Assembly: GCA_036898135.1 (NCBI GenBank)
Contig: CM072523.1
Location: forward strand, 31,347,811-31,411,810
Source of the DNA: Oncomelania hupensis
Taxonomy: Eukaryota > Mollusca > Gastropoda > Littorinimorpha > Pomatiopsidae
Direction of reading: 5' to 3'
Length of the DNA stretch: 64,000 nt
Position 1 is the first letter of the stretch. Each line of letters opens with the position of its first letter. The notes under the pieces are model-generated. The model did not search any database. It was not told the DNA's origin and saw nothing but the letters and a program-made list of their open reading frames with translations. Both the position numbers and the translations under genes were made by a program. This document shows, piece by piece, positions 36,059 to 48,680 of the stretch.

Positions 36059-36407
36059 AAAACTAAGCAAATTCAAACTAAACTGCTAACATTTAAATAT
36101 GATAAAGATGTAAATAAAACCAGTATTACTAATAAAATCTTGCCAATAATATAAGCAAGGCGACATGGCCTATATGCGATAAAACAAACCAATAACACAA
36201 AAAATAACTCGTGTTAACTATTGCAAACTTTAAACATCTCATTAAAAGGTGTCGAACCACACAACAAAAACAGTTTGCTACATCAGAGAATTACAATGAT
36301 CCTTCGATCTAAGAATGTTACAAACATTAACAACGGACAAAACAAATTAACACACTAGCGACACAAGCTGTGAGTTATAAACATTCGATAATAGTAATAG
36401 TAATAGC
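36059..36407. other. A-rich sequence, nothing recognised
   Basis: No gene or repeat seen. Confidence 0.35.
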
Positions 36408-36408
36408 A

Positions 36409-36479
<71 letters not shown>
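36408..36479. repeat. AAT microsatellite
   Basis: About 22 AAT units; tail side of the repeat at 36480. Confidence 0.96.
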
Positions 36480-36480
<1 letters not shown>

Positions 36481-36645
36481 CGTTTCAGCTAAATCAATCA
36501 CCAATCAGGTTCAAAGCGCAGCGATCTGCACCATACACGCTCACATGTTACATACATTCCTACAAACACAACATTCACGCATCTATCACTCAATCATATG
36601 GTGTACAGGAAGGAAGATCGGTATTAGGAGACGGAAAAAGAACTT
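36480..36645 (-). repeat. Dispersed AAT-tailed repeat, copy 2
   Basis: aatcaccaatcaggttcaaa, gcgcagcgatctgcacc and ggaagatcggtattaggaga match 20185-20345 in order and spacing. Confidence 0.7.
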
Positions 36646-38228
36646 TCAATATTATTGATAGATCTAAAAATGTTAAAGGCGGCTAGTAAGTACATTACCC
36701 TAACACCTGATACGAAGTACTAGCATATAGGAATTTAGTATGCATACTAGATCTCTAAGTGGCCAGCGCCTTGAGTAGCTCTCTAAGCGGGAAAGCGCGC
36801 CACACAAGAACAACCCAATGCCCTGTGCGATTCTCTCCGTACTTCTCAATTATGTGATATCCTACGTCATGCGCGATTCACGCTACATATTATACAAGAT
36901 CGCACGGGGAAACCAGAATTTAATGGCCTCGGTACGAGTTAATGCGAAGTCTTGTTGATCACGTACACTCGGCATTCAGAAGACTGGAAAACAGTCACGT
37001 TCTATGGTAATCACATTACAAGACACAAGCCCCCCTCGCCTTAGCTTCGCAACCAGAGCCTTTCTAGTCTGGAATTGCCCGCAACCCATTTAAACCAAAG
37101 CACTCAGTGAATGGTCCCAAGGATAGCGTCCCAATTTCTCGCCATCAACAGTCAATAAAAGAGCTCGTCAGGTTCTGTGGTGTCCCGCATCAAACTGGAC
37201 GTGATTTATCTTACACATTTACACCCGCCTTAAACATGTCACCACAAGAACGGAAAACAGCCTGTTGCGCACTCTGTTCATGTTAGCCTGTGCCGTATGA
37301 AGATTCTTCAGTCTACTTCAATGTCGGCTTGTCTAGCTCGCCACTCCATTCCCAGAGGTGTACAGTTAACTTTTTTTAGGGTGAGGGCGGTGAGGCGGTG
37401 AGGGCGGGGGTCTCTCTACGGAAACTCTTGTACTTGTCGCTATCCGCTCTTGCGACGTTAATGCCGGTGTCTCTTGCTTCACTTGTAAAGCAGAACAGAA
37501 CATAACAGATAAGAAAATTGAGTCAGTTTGCAAGCATCCGGTTGTATTTATTTATTTTATTTTAGTTTAGTTTATTTCACAATAATTCAAATCTGTGAGA
37601 GATTAGACAAACGTTGAATTGTAGTTAGGCGAGAGTGAAGTAAATCTAGGGAACTAGAGAAGTACCCCAGAGTGATGGTGTATTGTTCTGATGTTCCACA
37701 CGCATATGCTCAAAGAGCTGTTACAGGCACTGGCCACCGAGACTCAGCATGCACACAAACTGTATGGCTGAAGTCTGGATCGAACCCACGACGACCAAAA
37801 ACGCACACTAGCTGCAAATAGGGCGCGCTGGTTAATATTAAAACTAACTGCACTGGTGTGAAGATAATAAAAAATAAATTGAAGATCGCCTTATGTTTAA
37901 ACTACGCTATAGAAACAACGACCGGATTTCTAGTGCTGGAACAAAACTTGAAACTTCCACAACAATAACCAACCAACCAAACAAACAAACAAACCAAAGC
38001 TAAAAACAGTGTTGATATAAGTGGTGGTCACAGAAGAGTTATGTAGGGAACACTCAGCCAAAGACCACATTGTTGCTGATAAGATTAATATTCCCTTGTG
38101 CAACAGACACTGGCGGGTCTGTCTACAGACTCTTTAATAATTCAACCTCCTTCTCGCACCGCCACACGCTGGCTCTGTCACCGAAGCGAGTTTCTCGTCT
38201 TATTTATTTATTTATATAAGTGTGTATT

Positions 38229-38235
<7 letters not shown>
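36646..38235. other. No recognised gene; SINE B tail-like and tRNA-like scraps
   Basis: gccagcgccttgagtagctc at 36762-36800 resembles the SINE B tail. A box B-like ggatcgaaccc at 37776-37790 (minus strand gggttcgatcc) is an isolated tRNA-like hit. Otherwise unique-looking. Confidence 0.4.
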
Positions 38236-38270
<35 letters not shown>

Positions 38271-38518
38271 AAGGGGTGTAGTTTAATGTGTGTATGTGTG
38301 TGTTAGTGTGTTAGACAGTGGGTGTGCGTGTGTGCGCGCGCGCGCGCGAGAGTTTCATAAGCTAAATCCATCTCATCGTGTTCAGGTTTATTGGGTGCAA
38401 GGCCAAGACACTTTAAGTCTTTTATTTGTTAATTTCCTGGCTTGCACTGTTCGTTAAATGATTACATTGGGTACAAGCCTGAGAAGTAAGGTCTGTACGC
38501 ATTGTGATTTTAGACCAT

Positions 38519-38567
<49 letters not shown>
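38236..38567. repeat. GT, CG-alternating and AC microsatellites
   Basis: GT at 38236-38267, an alternating gtgtgcgcgcgcgcgcg run at 38325-38348, and AC at 38518-38567, separated by unique sequence. Confidence 0.93.
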
Positions 38568-38571
<4 letters not shown>

Positions 38572-39169
38572 AACATTTGAACAATTAAATATTAATATGT
38601 CATTTAAACAAAAAAAACTATCATAACAATTTAGACAGTTTCAAAATCCATAATATTCAGTTCCCACTTTCTTCATTAGTCATGCAAGCAATAGAGATTA
38701 CAGAATCAATCCTAAAAACCAATTAAATCGGCAAAACCGATCTATCCATAAAAACATGGTACAACACGAATCCAGGATAAGCATATGTTAAATACATTCT
38801 GGCTTGTAAAAATTCTACACGAAATAACTTATCAAATGCATACCAACTATTTAAGACCCTATAAACAATGACAAACTAATAACTAAATAATTAACCAACA
38901 TTTAAGGAGTCTTTGTCTTCTCACACAATGGTGTCAGTTTTTAAAAGAAATAATTTTGATAAATCAGTAATTAAATCTCTCTTGGAAAACGATCTTGTAT
39001 ACAGTTGTTGATGTTTGTTGAATTAAGTTGAAACTTTAAATCTATTGCGTAAGGTTGTTGGTGAAACGAATTCGAGTATCAAGAATCAAGCATCATTCAG
39101 CTATTGATAAATAATGTGATATCCAGCATATTATTTATGTTTAAAGAAATATTTAATTTATGACATGAT
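38568..39169. other. AT-rich sequence, probably LINE 3' UTR
   Basis: AT-rich and without frames. It lies downstream of the minus-strand LINE remnant and may be its 3' region. Confidence 0.4.
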
Positions 39170-39990
39170 CTCCGATCTTTCTTTACAATCCAGAAACTTT
39201 CAGGTTAGCAAGACAGATTGAGAATCAACACAAAATAACACTTTTATGAAATCCTTTGTCCTGTTGACTATAGTATTAAATGCCATTAATACTGCAAATA
39301 ATTCTGCAGTAAATACTGAATAACCAGGACCAATAAAATATGATTTTTGTATGTTTAAAGCAGGAATTTCAAAACCTGCACCAGTAGTACAATTTTCAAT
39401 AATAGATCCGTCTGTATATATTTCTAAATTTTCGTACTATTTATTAAAAAAATGTGTTGACGAATTAAAGTAGCTAATAAATAAGATCTTAATCTTTTTT
39501 CAAGTCAGATTTTTAATATGTCAAAATTCGCCTTTTTCATCTCCCAGACAGGAAAAGGAGATGATATTTCTTTGTTTTATATACTAGCTGGATTTATATG
39601 TGAATCATCAAATAAATCATGGGTATACGATGCTAATGTCTTCAAGGAAGACATTGTTCTCGCACTTTTTGGAAATTCTAAATCAGATCTAAGTGATGTT
39701 TCATCCTGTATATAATTTTTAACAATATGACTTCTTATTGCTTATTTTGCGAATGCTAACTTCCTTGTTTCATCTAAAGATAAAATCTTGCAACTTTAGA
39801 TAATTTAGGTAATTTTCTTATTTTTACATTTAAATATTGCAAAGATAACACATGTAGAGTATTGCTTGCCACATACTGTTTCAAATAATGTAGATTTGAG
39901 GTTAACGATCAACAATTCCACGGTACAATTCTTAAACCATTTTACATTTTAAATAAATCACTTTGTATGAATAAAATCGTGTTATATTAA
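39170..39990 (-). pseudogene. Decayed non-LTR retrotransposon, RT tail and RNase H
   Basis: The minus strand reads, with breaks, a linker (VWEMKKANFDILK...LRSYLLATLIRQH), then IYTDGSIIENCTTGAGF (first Asp), YSVFTAELFAVLMAFN (Glu) and LFCVDSQSVL (second Asp). These are the RNase H catalytic positions of an I-clade-like LINE and are clearly related to the plus-strand copy at 6241-7060. Several in-frame stops make it a dead copy. Confidence 0.78.
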
Positions 39991-40557
39991 ATAAACATAA
40001 AATCGGTGAACATGGACAATAATCTAACAAACAGAGACAGCGCCAAATGACAGAATTTCGAAGAAAATGTATGTCTCTCGACAAAACCGACTTTTACAGG
40101 CTTCAATATAGCCGAAAGTCTCGCAGATTCCTACGGTAAGCCCTAGATTAGTAATCAAAGAGTACATGATAGCGGTTATTCCACCACGGACTGACGGCCC
40201 GCCGAACAAATGACGACGGTTTGACGGTTTTGATTGGTCGTACCCAAAAGAGATTTCGCAAAATTAAAACCATCTGGAAACAGTATCCCCAAGCAAAAAT
40301 CATCGTCAGCCGGTAATAATAAAAGACCTGTTCAACACCCTAGGTGCAAAAGAGCTGCATGATCTTTTGTGAACCATGATCCTTTGTTCACTAAAAGCCT
40401 GAAGATCATAATTTGAGTGGCAGCGTTGTGATTGCAGGAAACGTTGGCAAGCCTTTGAGAAGTCCAACGAAATGGCGCGCTGCTACGTTTTACTCTGTTA
40501 GATCTTAATTATCTAACAATTTAACAATTTTCTTCGAGGTTACAAACGTTACTTTCA
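39991..40557. other. No recognised gene
   Basis: CCAAT-type motif gattggtcg at 40231. Nothing else supported. Confidence 0.35.
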
Positions 40558-40648
40558 AGTTTATCTTGAATCACTGCGTTTAACACACAGAGAAACTAAG
40601 TTTATCTTGAATCATTGCGGTTCTGTTTAACACACAGAGAAACTAAGA
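40558..40648. repeat. Two-copy tandem repeat (41-50 bp)
   Basis: agtttatcttgaatca(c/t)tgcg...ttaacacacagagaaactaa occurs twice in succession; the second copy has a 9-bp insertion (gttctg type). Confidence 0.9.
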
Positions 40649-41281
40649 TTAGCTCATTTAACCAAAAAGACCGGTCAGTTCTAGCAAGTCAGCACGAAAA
40701 TAATACACTACGAACTTGACGTTCAGGCACGTTATTAATCCCAAAGGAGCAATACAATAGCACGAAATTCTGCGGCGGGCCCAGTTGGAAAAAAATGTGT
40801 TTCCTCGTAGCTGTAATTGCAGCTAACCATTGCATAATCCTGCCTCTACGACATTTTGGATTCCTATAGGGAAGGAATCAGGAAATTAGGAATTATTCGC
40901 TCAACGTGGTCATGTTGTTTATTTCCCCTGGGCTGTTAGAAAAACTGTTTAGATCCCTAAGACTGCAATTTACGCAGCGTGCGCTTATGCAAATCAGACC
41001 GCCATATTTACGATCGTGCTTCCGCTCGATCAGCAGGGAACGGCACGGCGAAAATTTCGATTGGCTGTTTCGGGCTTTGATTGACAAGAGGTTCAACATC
41101 AATTTCCTGGCTGAGGGATCTGGAGAGCCGAAACACAGGATAGATAATGCCAGAGTTAAGGCATGGCGACTCTTTCAAAGAAATCTGGAATGCGGGCGCT
41201 CTACTTGGAGAAAGGGTAGGGGAAGGGGGGGGAGAGGAGGAGGCATACCACCCACTGCAGAAAAATAGCACTGCTCGTTTT

Positions 41282-41283
<2 letters not shown>
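40649..41283 (+). promoter_or_regulatory. Possible promoter-like region
   Basis: Contains a perfect octamer atgcaaat (40988), gccatattta, an inverted CCAAT (gattggctg, 41058) and locally raised CpG, next to a 120-codon open frame (40906-41268) with no recognised domain. These are short motifs; no transcript evidence can be seen. Confidence 0.2.

Positions 41284-41354
<71 letters not shown>
41284..41354. repeat. AAT microsatellite
   Basis: About 23 AAT units. Confidence 0.96.
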
Positions 41355-41357
<3 letters not shown>

Positions 41358-41420
41358 GTAGATTTATATAGCACAGCTCTCCGCGCTTGACACATTCATA
41401 CACCATTTATACTACATAAC
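41355..41420 (-). repeat. SINE-type tail with TTA repeat
   Basis: On the minus strand: caagcgcggagagctgtgct then atataaatctacattt and the TTA array. This is the gcgctatataaat(attatt)n ending common to marine invertebrate SINEs. Confidence 0.5.
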
Positions 41421-43732
41421 AACAGTAGGTATATAAAATCTGAATAAATTCACAAAAAAATGTGACACTGAGTGTTATCTTCTTATAGGTAGCTCAGTGT
41501 GTGTGCCAAGGACCACTGTGCTATCTTTGCAGCCCAAAACGGTATACACACCCTGACATCTGGCGTGCCGTTTTAACTGACTTTGACCGGAAATAACTAC
41601 CAAATTCTCAAAACGAAATGTTAATTGGTTAGTGTCTAGACTAAAAGATTTATTTTTAAAAGAAAGTTCTCCAGTATATTCTGAGAATGCTGAATGCTTG
41701 AAAAGTGTCTTCCAGAGAATTTTCAATCTTCTAACTAATATCGGAAAACTATTTTTTCTTAAACCAGAAAGTTCTTCTCAACACGTAAAAAGCTGGACCT
41801 AATTTTTTTTTTTTTTAAAGTAAAAGAAAAAAAAAGTAATAATTCAGCATAATATAGAACATTCTACAGAAACGTATTCTAGAAAATTCCAGAACTCCAG
41901 AGAATTCTGTGGAAACTTGAAACGTCCTAAGCTGAATGTCTCATGCTTAGCTGAACATTTCACAAGAAAAGTCAGCGACGTCACCATATCCGTCTTTAGC
42001 GTCGATTCTCTCCCCTCCTGGCGGTAAGGGGACTGTATTGATCACCTTGTTGCAACTCTCCTGGGGTGAAAAAACACGCAAGGTCCGATCCCTTCAATTC
42101 ACTCTGGTCTGTTGCCTCGCAGCGTGGCTAGAGGGCAGGCAAGAACACTTCCATTGCTCACCACTGGTACCATTTAGATCTGTTGTACGCAACAAGGGGA
42201 GAAAAAGGTTGGAGACAGTTATTTCAAACAGTGTTTTGTGCAATAACAATAGAGAGAGGGTGGCAGGGAGTGGAGAGGTGGGAAGAGGAAGGAAGATTGA
42301 GAGAGATGGATAAAGTCAGTTCCAGTCATGCCACAGTATACGCCACTTTGTGTGGTCCTCTTGTATTACTGCAAAGAAGATTCGTCTTATTTTCTACCAT
42401 TACCGTTACTCTATGTAGTAGCAGTTGACAATGCAACCCACTAATATTGTAGAAGCTGCAATTTAGTTTTGATAATTATTTGTTTGCGTGCTCGCAACTT
42501 GTTGAACAGTTTAGACATCTCCACCTAATTTGTAGCGATCATCAGGACCCCCTGAATATGACTGAATTTTGTCGGGCACTAGAAATAGTTGTCCCTGGTA
42601 TCCTCTCTCTGGCTGCACAGCTTATTTATGATTCAGATATATCCTCAATGTTGTGATGTTCTAATAGTACTACTTGGAACTTATTGTACATGGTTTTAAT
42701 TCTTAGTTAGTGGACGATCACAACTTAATAGTGATCACGCCATTTTAGACAAATTTTACATAGTTTAGATTTTGGGGGAGTTTGATTGTGTGGTGAGTGA
42801 ATGCGATCCAATCTTTTAATCGGCCTCATATACACACCATGTGATATGATTGCAGTGAATGGTACTCCACGGTCCCCATCCTTCTCTCTCGTTTTTTGCT
42901 TTTCTCTCAATTTAATACCACGTCTCTTACCCGGTATTCCGGTGTGCGGAACCGGTGTTCATAATACTTTTACATTATTTTTCTGTTTTCTTATTTTGTC
43001 GCTCTGCCCTATCCATTATGGTTGGAAGAGTCAATAACGTTTGCTACCTTTCTTGACATAATCTTATAGCCTGGGCATTTGCACTTTTGTTATATATCTC
43101 TTGTGCGATATTGGTGCAAATGTTAAGATATTAAGCGTTGTTTTTTTTTTCTTATAATTACGTAATTATTACTAATATATTTTAAACGTGCATTGTACTA
43201 GTTTATAATGGGGGAGGTCCACCCTCGCCATTTTAACATGATATACAACAAACTATATGCAAAGGATGCATTCACCTCGATATAAATTTATTGTTATTAT
43301 CGGGGATGAGATAACATTTTTGTAGTCATTCTGGGAGCTATAACTGTTTGTTGGTCCTCCGGGTGTTATAACTTTATTGTTGCCACCCAGTTGTCATAAT
43401 CCTGCAGTTTTTATATTATTTATTAAAAAAAACTATTTTTAACTTAACAAGTCTATGTGCATGTATTGTAGCCATGCCAATAAGTATGTTTTAATGTATA
43501 TATGTTTATAATGTATGTGAAATGAGTGGTTTTTCCCTTATAAGATTTGTTGCACAATTTTATTCTATCACGTTTTAATTTATCTTACTGACCCAATCCT
43601 CATTATTAAGTCTTGATATTGTTTATATCATACAAATTTTAACGCCTGCAGGCTTGTTCCTGCTCCTACGGAATTGTATGAATTGTGGTCCTGAAATTTT
43701 ACTTTGATCTCTTACTTTTGTCCATTAGATGC
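41421..43732. other. Unrecognised sequence with a heat-shock-element-like site
   Basis: TTCtaGAAaaTTCcaGAA at 41877-41894 is a perfect four-unit HSE arrangement; other TTC/GAA-rich motifs surround it (41660-41920). The rest is AT-rich and without a supported gene; small frames at 42038-42428 and 42801-43037 have no domains. Confidence 0.35.
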
Positions 43733-43859
43733 GTTCATTGTCCGGGGACATTTAATCTAATTTCACTAACTAACTAGTCTCGGACATTTTGCTGCCAGAC
43801 GGCTGCTGGCTCCAGCAGCATTTGAGCTTCTGCACTGACCATTTGTAGAGTGAGTTAGT

Positions 43860-44519
43860 TATTCATTGTTTACATAGTCCAGCGCAGCGGACTGCAAAGA
43901 GCCGAATCAGGACCACAAAATCAAGACCACAACTTGGTTGAAAGAAAACTCATTCCTGATCCGTATAAAAGATCTGCTGAAACTACCTTGGAGGTGTAAC
44001 ACTGAAGGCACTGCACCAGCCGCTCACTTTACAATAAAGACCTCCCACGCAGGGGACGCTGAGGCTATACTCTAATTTATCGAACACCCGTTTACAAAAA
44101 AAAGAAAGAATATAAACATCATTAAAAAATATAAACAAAATACATACAAAATGCCTACATTGCTAAATAATAATATCATAGTAAGTCCTAGTGACCATTT
44201 GGCAGAAAGCGTCCGATATTTCTAGGCTGACTCTTCAGACCTCATACAAAAATGAGGAGTTTTCGAAGTGTTTTCAAGAAAAAAGGTTAGGTGACTGGTC
44301 TAGCGATGAAGATAATATAGTAGATAAAACAGAGCAGGAATGAGAAAAAAGGTTAGGTGACTGGTCTAGCGATGAAGATAGTACAGTGTAGTAGATAAAA
44401 CAGAGTAGGAATGAGAAAAAGCAAAGGAGAAAGACAGCGACAGTGGGAATTTAAAGCACTAAATTTACAGAAAGTGGGGATACTATCTATACAGACACCC
44501 CCGGGACCCCAACGGGGGG
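43860..44519 (-). mobile_element. ~580-bp dispersed element, copy 1 (inside the array)
   Basis: On the minus strand it starts at a GC hairpin (cccccgttggggtcccggggg at 44519-44498), has a mutated TATA-like box (tgtatagatagtatcccc), shares the cgacagtgggaatttaaagc block with the other copies, and ends with the tail-proximal hairpin near 43895-43865. A 65-bp internal tandem duplication (44280-44418, tgactggtctagcgatgaag twice) is specific to this copy. It splits the first long unit of the array. Confidence 0.85.
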
Positions 44520-46592
44520 AAAGGGGGAGGGCGGAGAGAGGGCATTTGCAGAGGCGTTGAGCACATCTCCTTTTGCCGGCTTGCATTTTCCACTGCAGCG
44601 GTCGTCTCACGCCAACCTGAATTTAACACTGCGGCGGTCAGCCGACCAGCAAATTCCACTGCGACGGTCATAACTGGCAAAGCTCGCGCCTGTTCCAAGG
44701 AGACGTTCAGACTACGGCCGCCGGTGTTCCTCAACTTAACAGACTTTCCGGGCTGTCCATTCAGCCTTGTTGGCAGCAATGCCCGGCAGACTGGAGAGAT
44801 GCCGAAACGACACTCCAACCTTCAAACATCCCCCCCCCCTTCCTCCCCTTCCTTTTTTTCTTTTCTTTTTGTGGGCTTTTTGGACTGAGTGCCGGCGGCG
44901 GACCGTCGACAGGTACCGCGCCGCCTTGCTACCGGCCACTCTACACATTGGCAGCTTCCCTCTTTTACTACGATCGGGCCACATGGGAATCGTTGTGGAG
45001 AGTGGCTACACTCTGCGCCACCAGCGTTCCCCCGTGTTTGTCTGCCCTTCCTCATACGCCCTCCTATCCTCGTGGGGTCCAAAGGCCCCATCGTCACACC
45101 TCCTTGGGCTTTCGTCCATCACCACGACTACCTCCTCCCTGCGCGAGTCTGCATCAACTACGCAGCTGCTTCGAGCGCTTATCTTTTACCTATTACTTCA
45201 TACTTGATTCTGATTTCTTAACTCAGCCTGACATATTATCTATGTCCCCTATAAAATGCGCAAGTGTCCGGGGACTCTAATCTACATAACGAGCGTCTTG
45301 GGACTTCGGATAGGGTTGCTACTGCGGACTGAGAAGATCTCGAGACGATACTCCACATCAACCTTTAAACTCCATTTTCTTATCCTTAGGGACTCCTTGG
45401 ACCGAGTGCCGGCAGCGGATCGTCGCAAGGCGCCGTTCCGCTTTGCTGCTGGCTGCTCTAGTCCCTGGTTGCCCCACCATTTCACATCTAATAGGCGGCG
45501 CTGGCGTTCGCCTTCAACTCCTGACTACCTCACACGTCCTACGGATCCATCTCCACATCTCATACGAGTACGAGCCTTCACTGAGACGAGCCTTTCTCCT
45601 CCTTTAGCGCGGCTGCATTTACAGTTCCTTGCTACTCCATACAAACCTTCGAATGCCATATTAATTCGCCAAACAACACTAGTATTAGGTAGGTTGGGTT
45701 TGGGCGCGCCACAGGCTGCGACTACGCCTTCCCCAGGGGAGGCGGCCCAGAATTTCCCGATAAAAATGGACAATAAAGAGTTACCAAAACCTTGTATTTG
45801 CATCTCCTATATGCTCAGGTGTCCGGGGTCATTACTCTAAATAACAAACCAACAGTCTCGGGACTGAGGTCAGTCGTCAGCGAAGCTACTCGGAGACTAA
45901 AAGGCATTGAGTCTGACCTTGACAAAGTTCCTGCAATTACCACTCGCAGAGGTATTGGGCACTTCTCCCGCCGACCTGCGTTTTCTATTGCTGCGGTCAA
46001 ACCGACCTGCAAGTTTCACTGCAGCGGTCACATCTCAGCTAACACCTGCTTATAGGAGGCGTTCAGACCCCAGCTGTACATAGGGTAGTCGCTGTAAGCC
46101 TTGGTGACCCTAGGATAGCCGTTCGACTGCAAACTGGGAAGATCCCGATTCGATCTTCCATCTCAACCTTCAAACCCCATTTTCTCATCCCTTGGGGGCT
46201 CATTGGACTGGGTGCGGGCGGCGGCATCCCACGGAAGGGACGCAGAGGCTATACTCTAATATATCGAACCCCCGCTTGCTGCTGGTCACTCAACTCCTTG
46301 GCTGCTTCCTCCCTTCTTTATCACTGGGCGGTGCTGACGTTTGCCTACAACACTAGACTTTCTAGCCAGTCCCACGTGTCCATCGCCACATCCACTTCTA
46401 GTCTTCACTAAGACGACCACCTCCCCCATATCTGCCTTTACACTTCCTTGCTGCCTCATGCGCACACCTCCTTCAGTCAACAACACCATGACTTCGGCCT
46501 CTTACATCAACTAGCCTTCCTATCCATGTCCCTTATACGCTCAGGTATCCGGAAACACATAAACAAAAAAAATATAAATAAATAAAAATCTC

Positions 46593-46790
46593 GGGACCGG
46601 GTAGCTCAGTGGGTAGAGCAGCTTACTAGCAACAGAAAAGTCCCTGATTCGAATCCCGGATTGGTCAACGTATGACAATGTTATTTCCCCCTTACCATAC
46701 TGATTCGCTGGTGTCAAAATAATGTGACCAGTAATCGCCTATACGCTCCGGTGTCATGTGAACATAATCTACAATTAACCTTACGTCTCG
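46593..46790 (+). repeat. SINE family A, array unit D
   Basis: tRNA-like head with box A gggtagctcagtgggtagag and box B tgattcgaatcccgg, body ttcgctggtgtcaaaataat, 3' module catgtgaacataatctacaa. Unlike the dispersed copies it continues into ttaaccttacgtctcgggg, the array junction. Confidence 0.9.
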
Positions 46791-46985
46791 GGGAGCCGGG
46801 TACTTCAGTTGGTATAACGGGTGACTTGTAACCGGAAGGTTCCTGGTTCGAATCCCGGATTGGCCAACGCGTTGCCACATTATTTTCTCCTTACCATCAA
46901 CCTGGTTCGCTGGTGTCAGAATAATGTGACCAGTAAGCGCTCCGGTGTCGTGTGACTATAACCTACAATTGACCTTGTGTCTCGG
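46791..46985 (+). repeat. SINE family A, array unit E
   Basis: Follows unit D head to tail. Box A is degraded (gggtacttcagttgg), box B is intact (tggttcgaatcccgg); the same 3' module and tctcggga junction end it. Confidence 0.9.
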
Positions 46986-47249
46986 GAGGTATTCCTCTCG
47001 ACCGCTTGCTACTAAGCTGTTCTCTTCCCCGGGCACTGCCTTTTGCTGTCTTGCCTTAAGGTGATGTTCTTCAATTAAAAACAAACGTTGAACTGGCATT
47101 CGGGAGAGAGAGAAAGAATGTTTGAATGAGACTTCTTCACGCTGAGTCTAACTCCTCCACACTCTTTTCAACCATCCCATAATCCTACAAAATATTTATA
47201 CTTTTTTTGAGAGGTCTCAAATATTTTCTTCCAAATCCTTTTTAGGCTC
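46986..47249. other. No recognised feature
   Basis: Short unique stretch between the array and a CT microsatellite. Confidence 0.4.
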
Positions 47250-47767
<518 letters not shown>

Positions 47768-48290
47768 AGGAAACAAAAACAAGAAAGGAAGGCACACAGA
47801 CAGAAAAAGAAAGGCAAAGTTTGCAGCACTTTTGGAAATGAACATCTAAGAATGTCCGAATCCAATGCAATAAACCAGGAACAAACGTGAATACTTGCCC
47901 AAATTCATTTAAAGCAGGAAATGAGAAAGAATAAGAATAAGAACAAACCAGTGAGCTCCCAAAGATTTTGTTGTTGTTGTTGTTGTTGTTGTTGTTTGTG
48001 ATGGTTGGAGATGCTGTGTTGAATAATGGATGAAGAACAGGGACAGAGGAACTAGCAGAAGGAGATGGAGATCGTGCTGGATAGAGGGAGGAGGAGGGAG
48101 GGAGAGAAAGAGAGAGAGGATTGGGGAGAAAGAGATAGATTTCTGAATGCTACAAGAAAGGATGACATCATGACTGCAGTTAAGTTCTTTACAAAAGAGA
48201 ACACAAAGCAAGCACAAAATCAATGTAGTGGTGGGGTGGATTTGGTTGTTTGGAGAAGAGAAGCGAAATGCTGGAGCAAGTAGGGTGAAG

Positions 48291-48292
<2 letters not shown>
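47768..48292. other. No recognised gene
   Basis: A gtt-repeat patch at 47968-47997 and purine-rich patches near 48085-48140. Confidence 0.4.

Positions 48293-48360
<68 letters not shown>
48293..48360. repeat. CT microsatellite
   Basis: About 34 CT units. Confidence 0.97.
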
Positions 48361-48364
<4 letters not shown>

Positions 48365-48680
48365 AACTCTTTAATGTAATAAAATTATAAATGATAATAA
48401 TAATGATAAGAAAGAGCAACGTCTCTTTCCGACAATATATACTATGGCATGGTTACTATTATGGGTTCAGATTATGACGGACTAAATTAGAAAACACCTA
48501 AAACCCCAGCATCAACAATTTCATCTGGAACCTTCTTACAACTTCTCCCCTGTTTCTCTTCCGATTTGTATGTCCCTATAAACTAATTTTTAATTTAAGC
48601 ATCTTCTGGTAGAGAATAAAACTAAGCCATCGGAAAATATCACACTTATTAGTTAAGGTGGTACAGTGTAGAATCTTTGC
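48361..48680. other. No recognised feature
   Basis: AT-rich, nothing supported. Confidence 0.4.

Larger units (their letters stand above)
43733..46985 (+). repeat. Composite tandem array with shared junction module
   Basis: Six junctions carry the same ~60-bp module: (ct)atacgctc-ggtgtccggggac...taatctaca...gtctcggga. They lie near 43735, 45255, 45815, 46535, 46745 and 46935. Between them are three long units (500-900 bp without insertions) sharing internal blocks (ggactgagtgccggcggcgga, cactgcagcggtca, ccaccagg-type), then two ~195-bp units that are SINE family A copies. The module equals the 3' end of dispersed SINE A. Frames up to 194 codons in the long units are not conserved between units and are not called as genes. 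Confidence 0.75.

Noticed and set aside
40906..41268. 120-codon plus-strand frame
   Set aside because: No domain, ends in a GGA-rich patch, and nearby promoter-like motifs are too short to count as support.
43860..44519. Solo LTR
   Set aside because: It has a TATA-like box, but ends are a GC hairpin and a hairpin-plus-pentamer tail instead of TG...CA, with no primer-binding or polypurine context.
44483..45280. Several overlapping 80-146 codon frames on both strands near 45 kb
   Set aside because: GC-rich repeat units give long chance frames; none is shared between units.
45256..45840. 194-codon plus-strand frame in the composite array
   Set aside because: The frame is not kept in the homologous neighbouring units, and it has no domain or splice context.
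46593..46665. Functional tRNA gene
   Set aside because: It continues into the SINE A body and tail, and the anticodon stem is mispaired.
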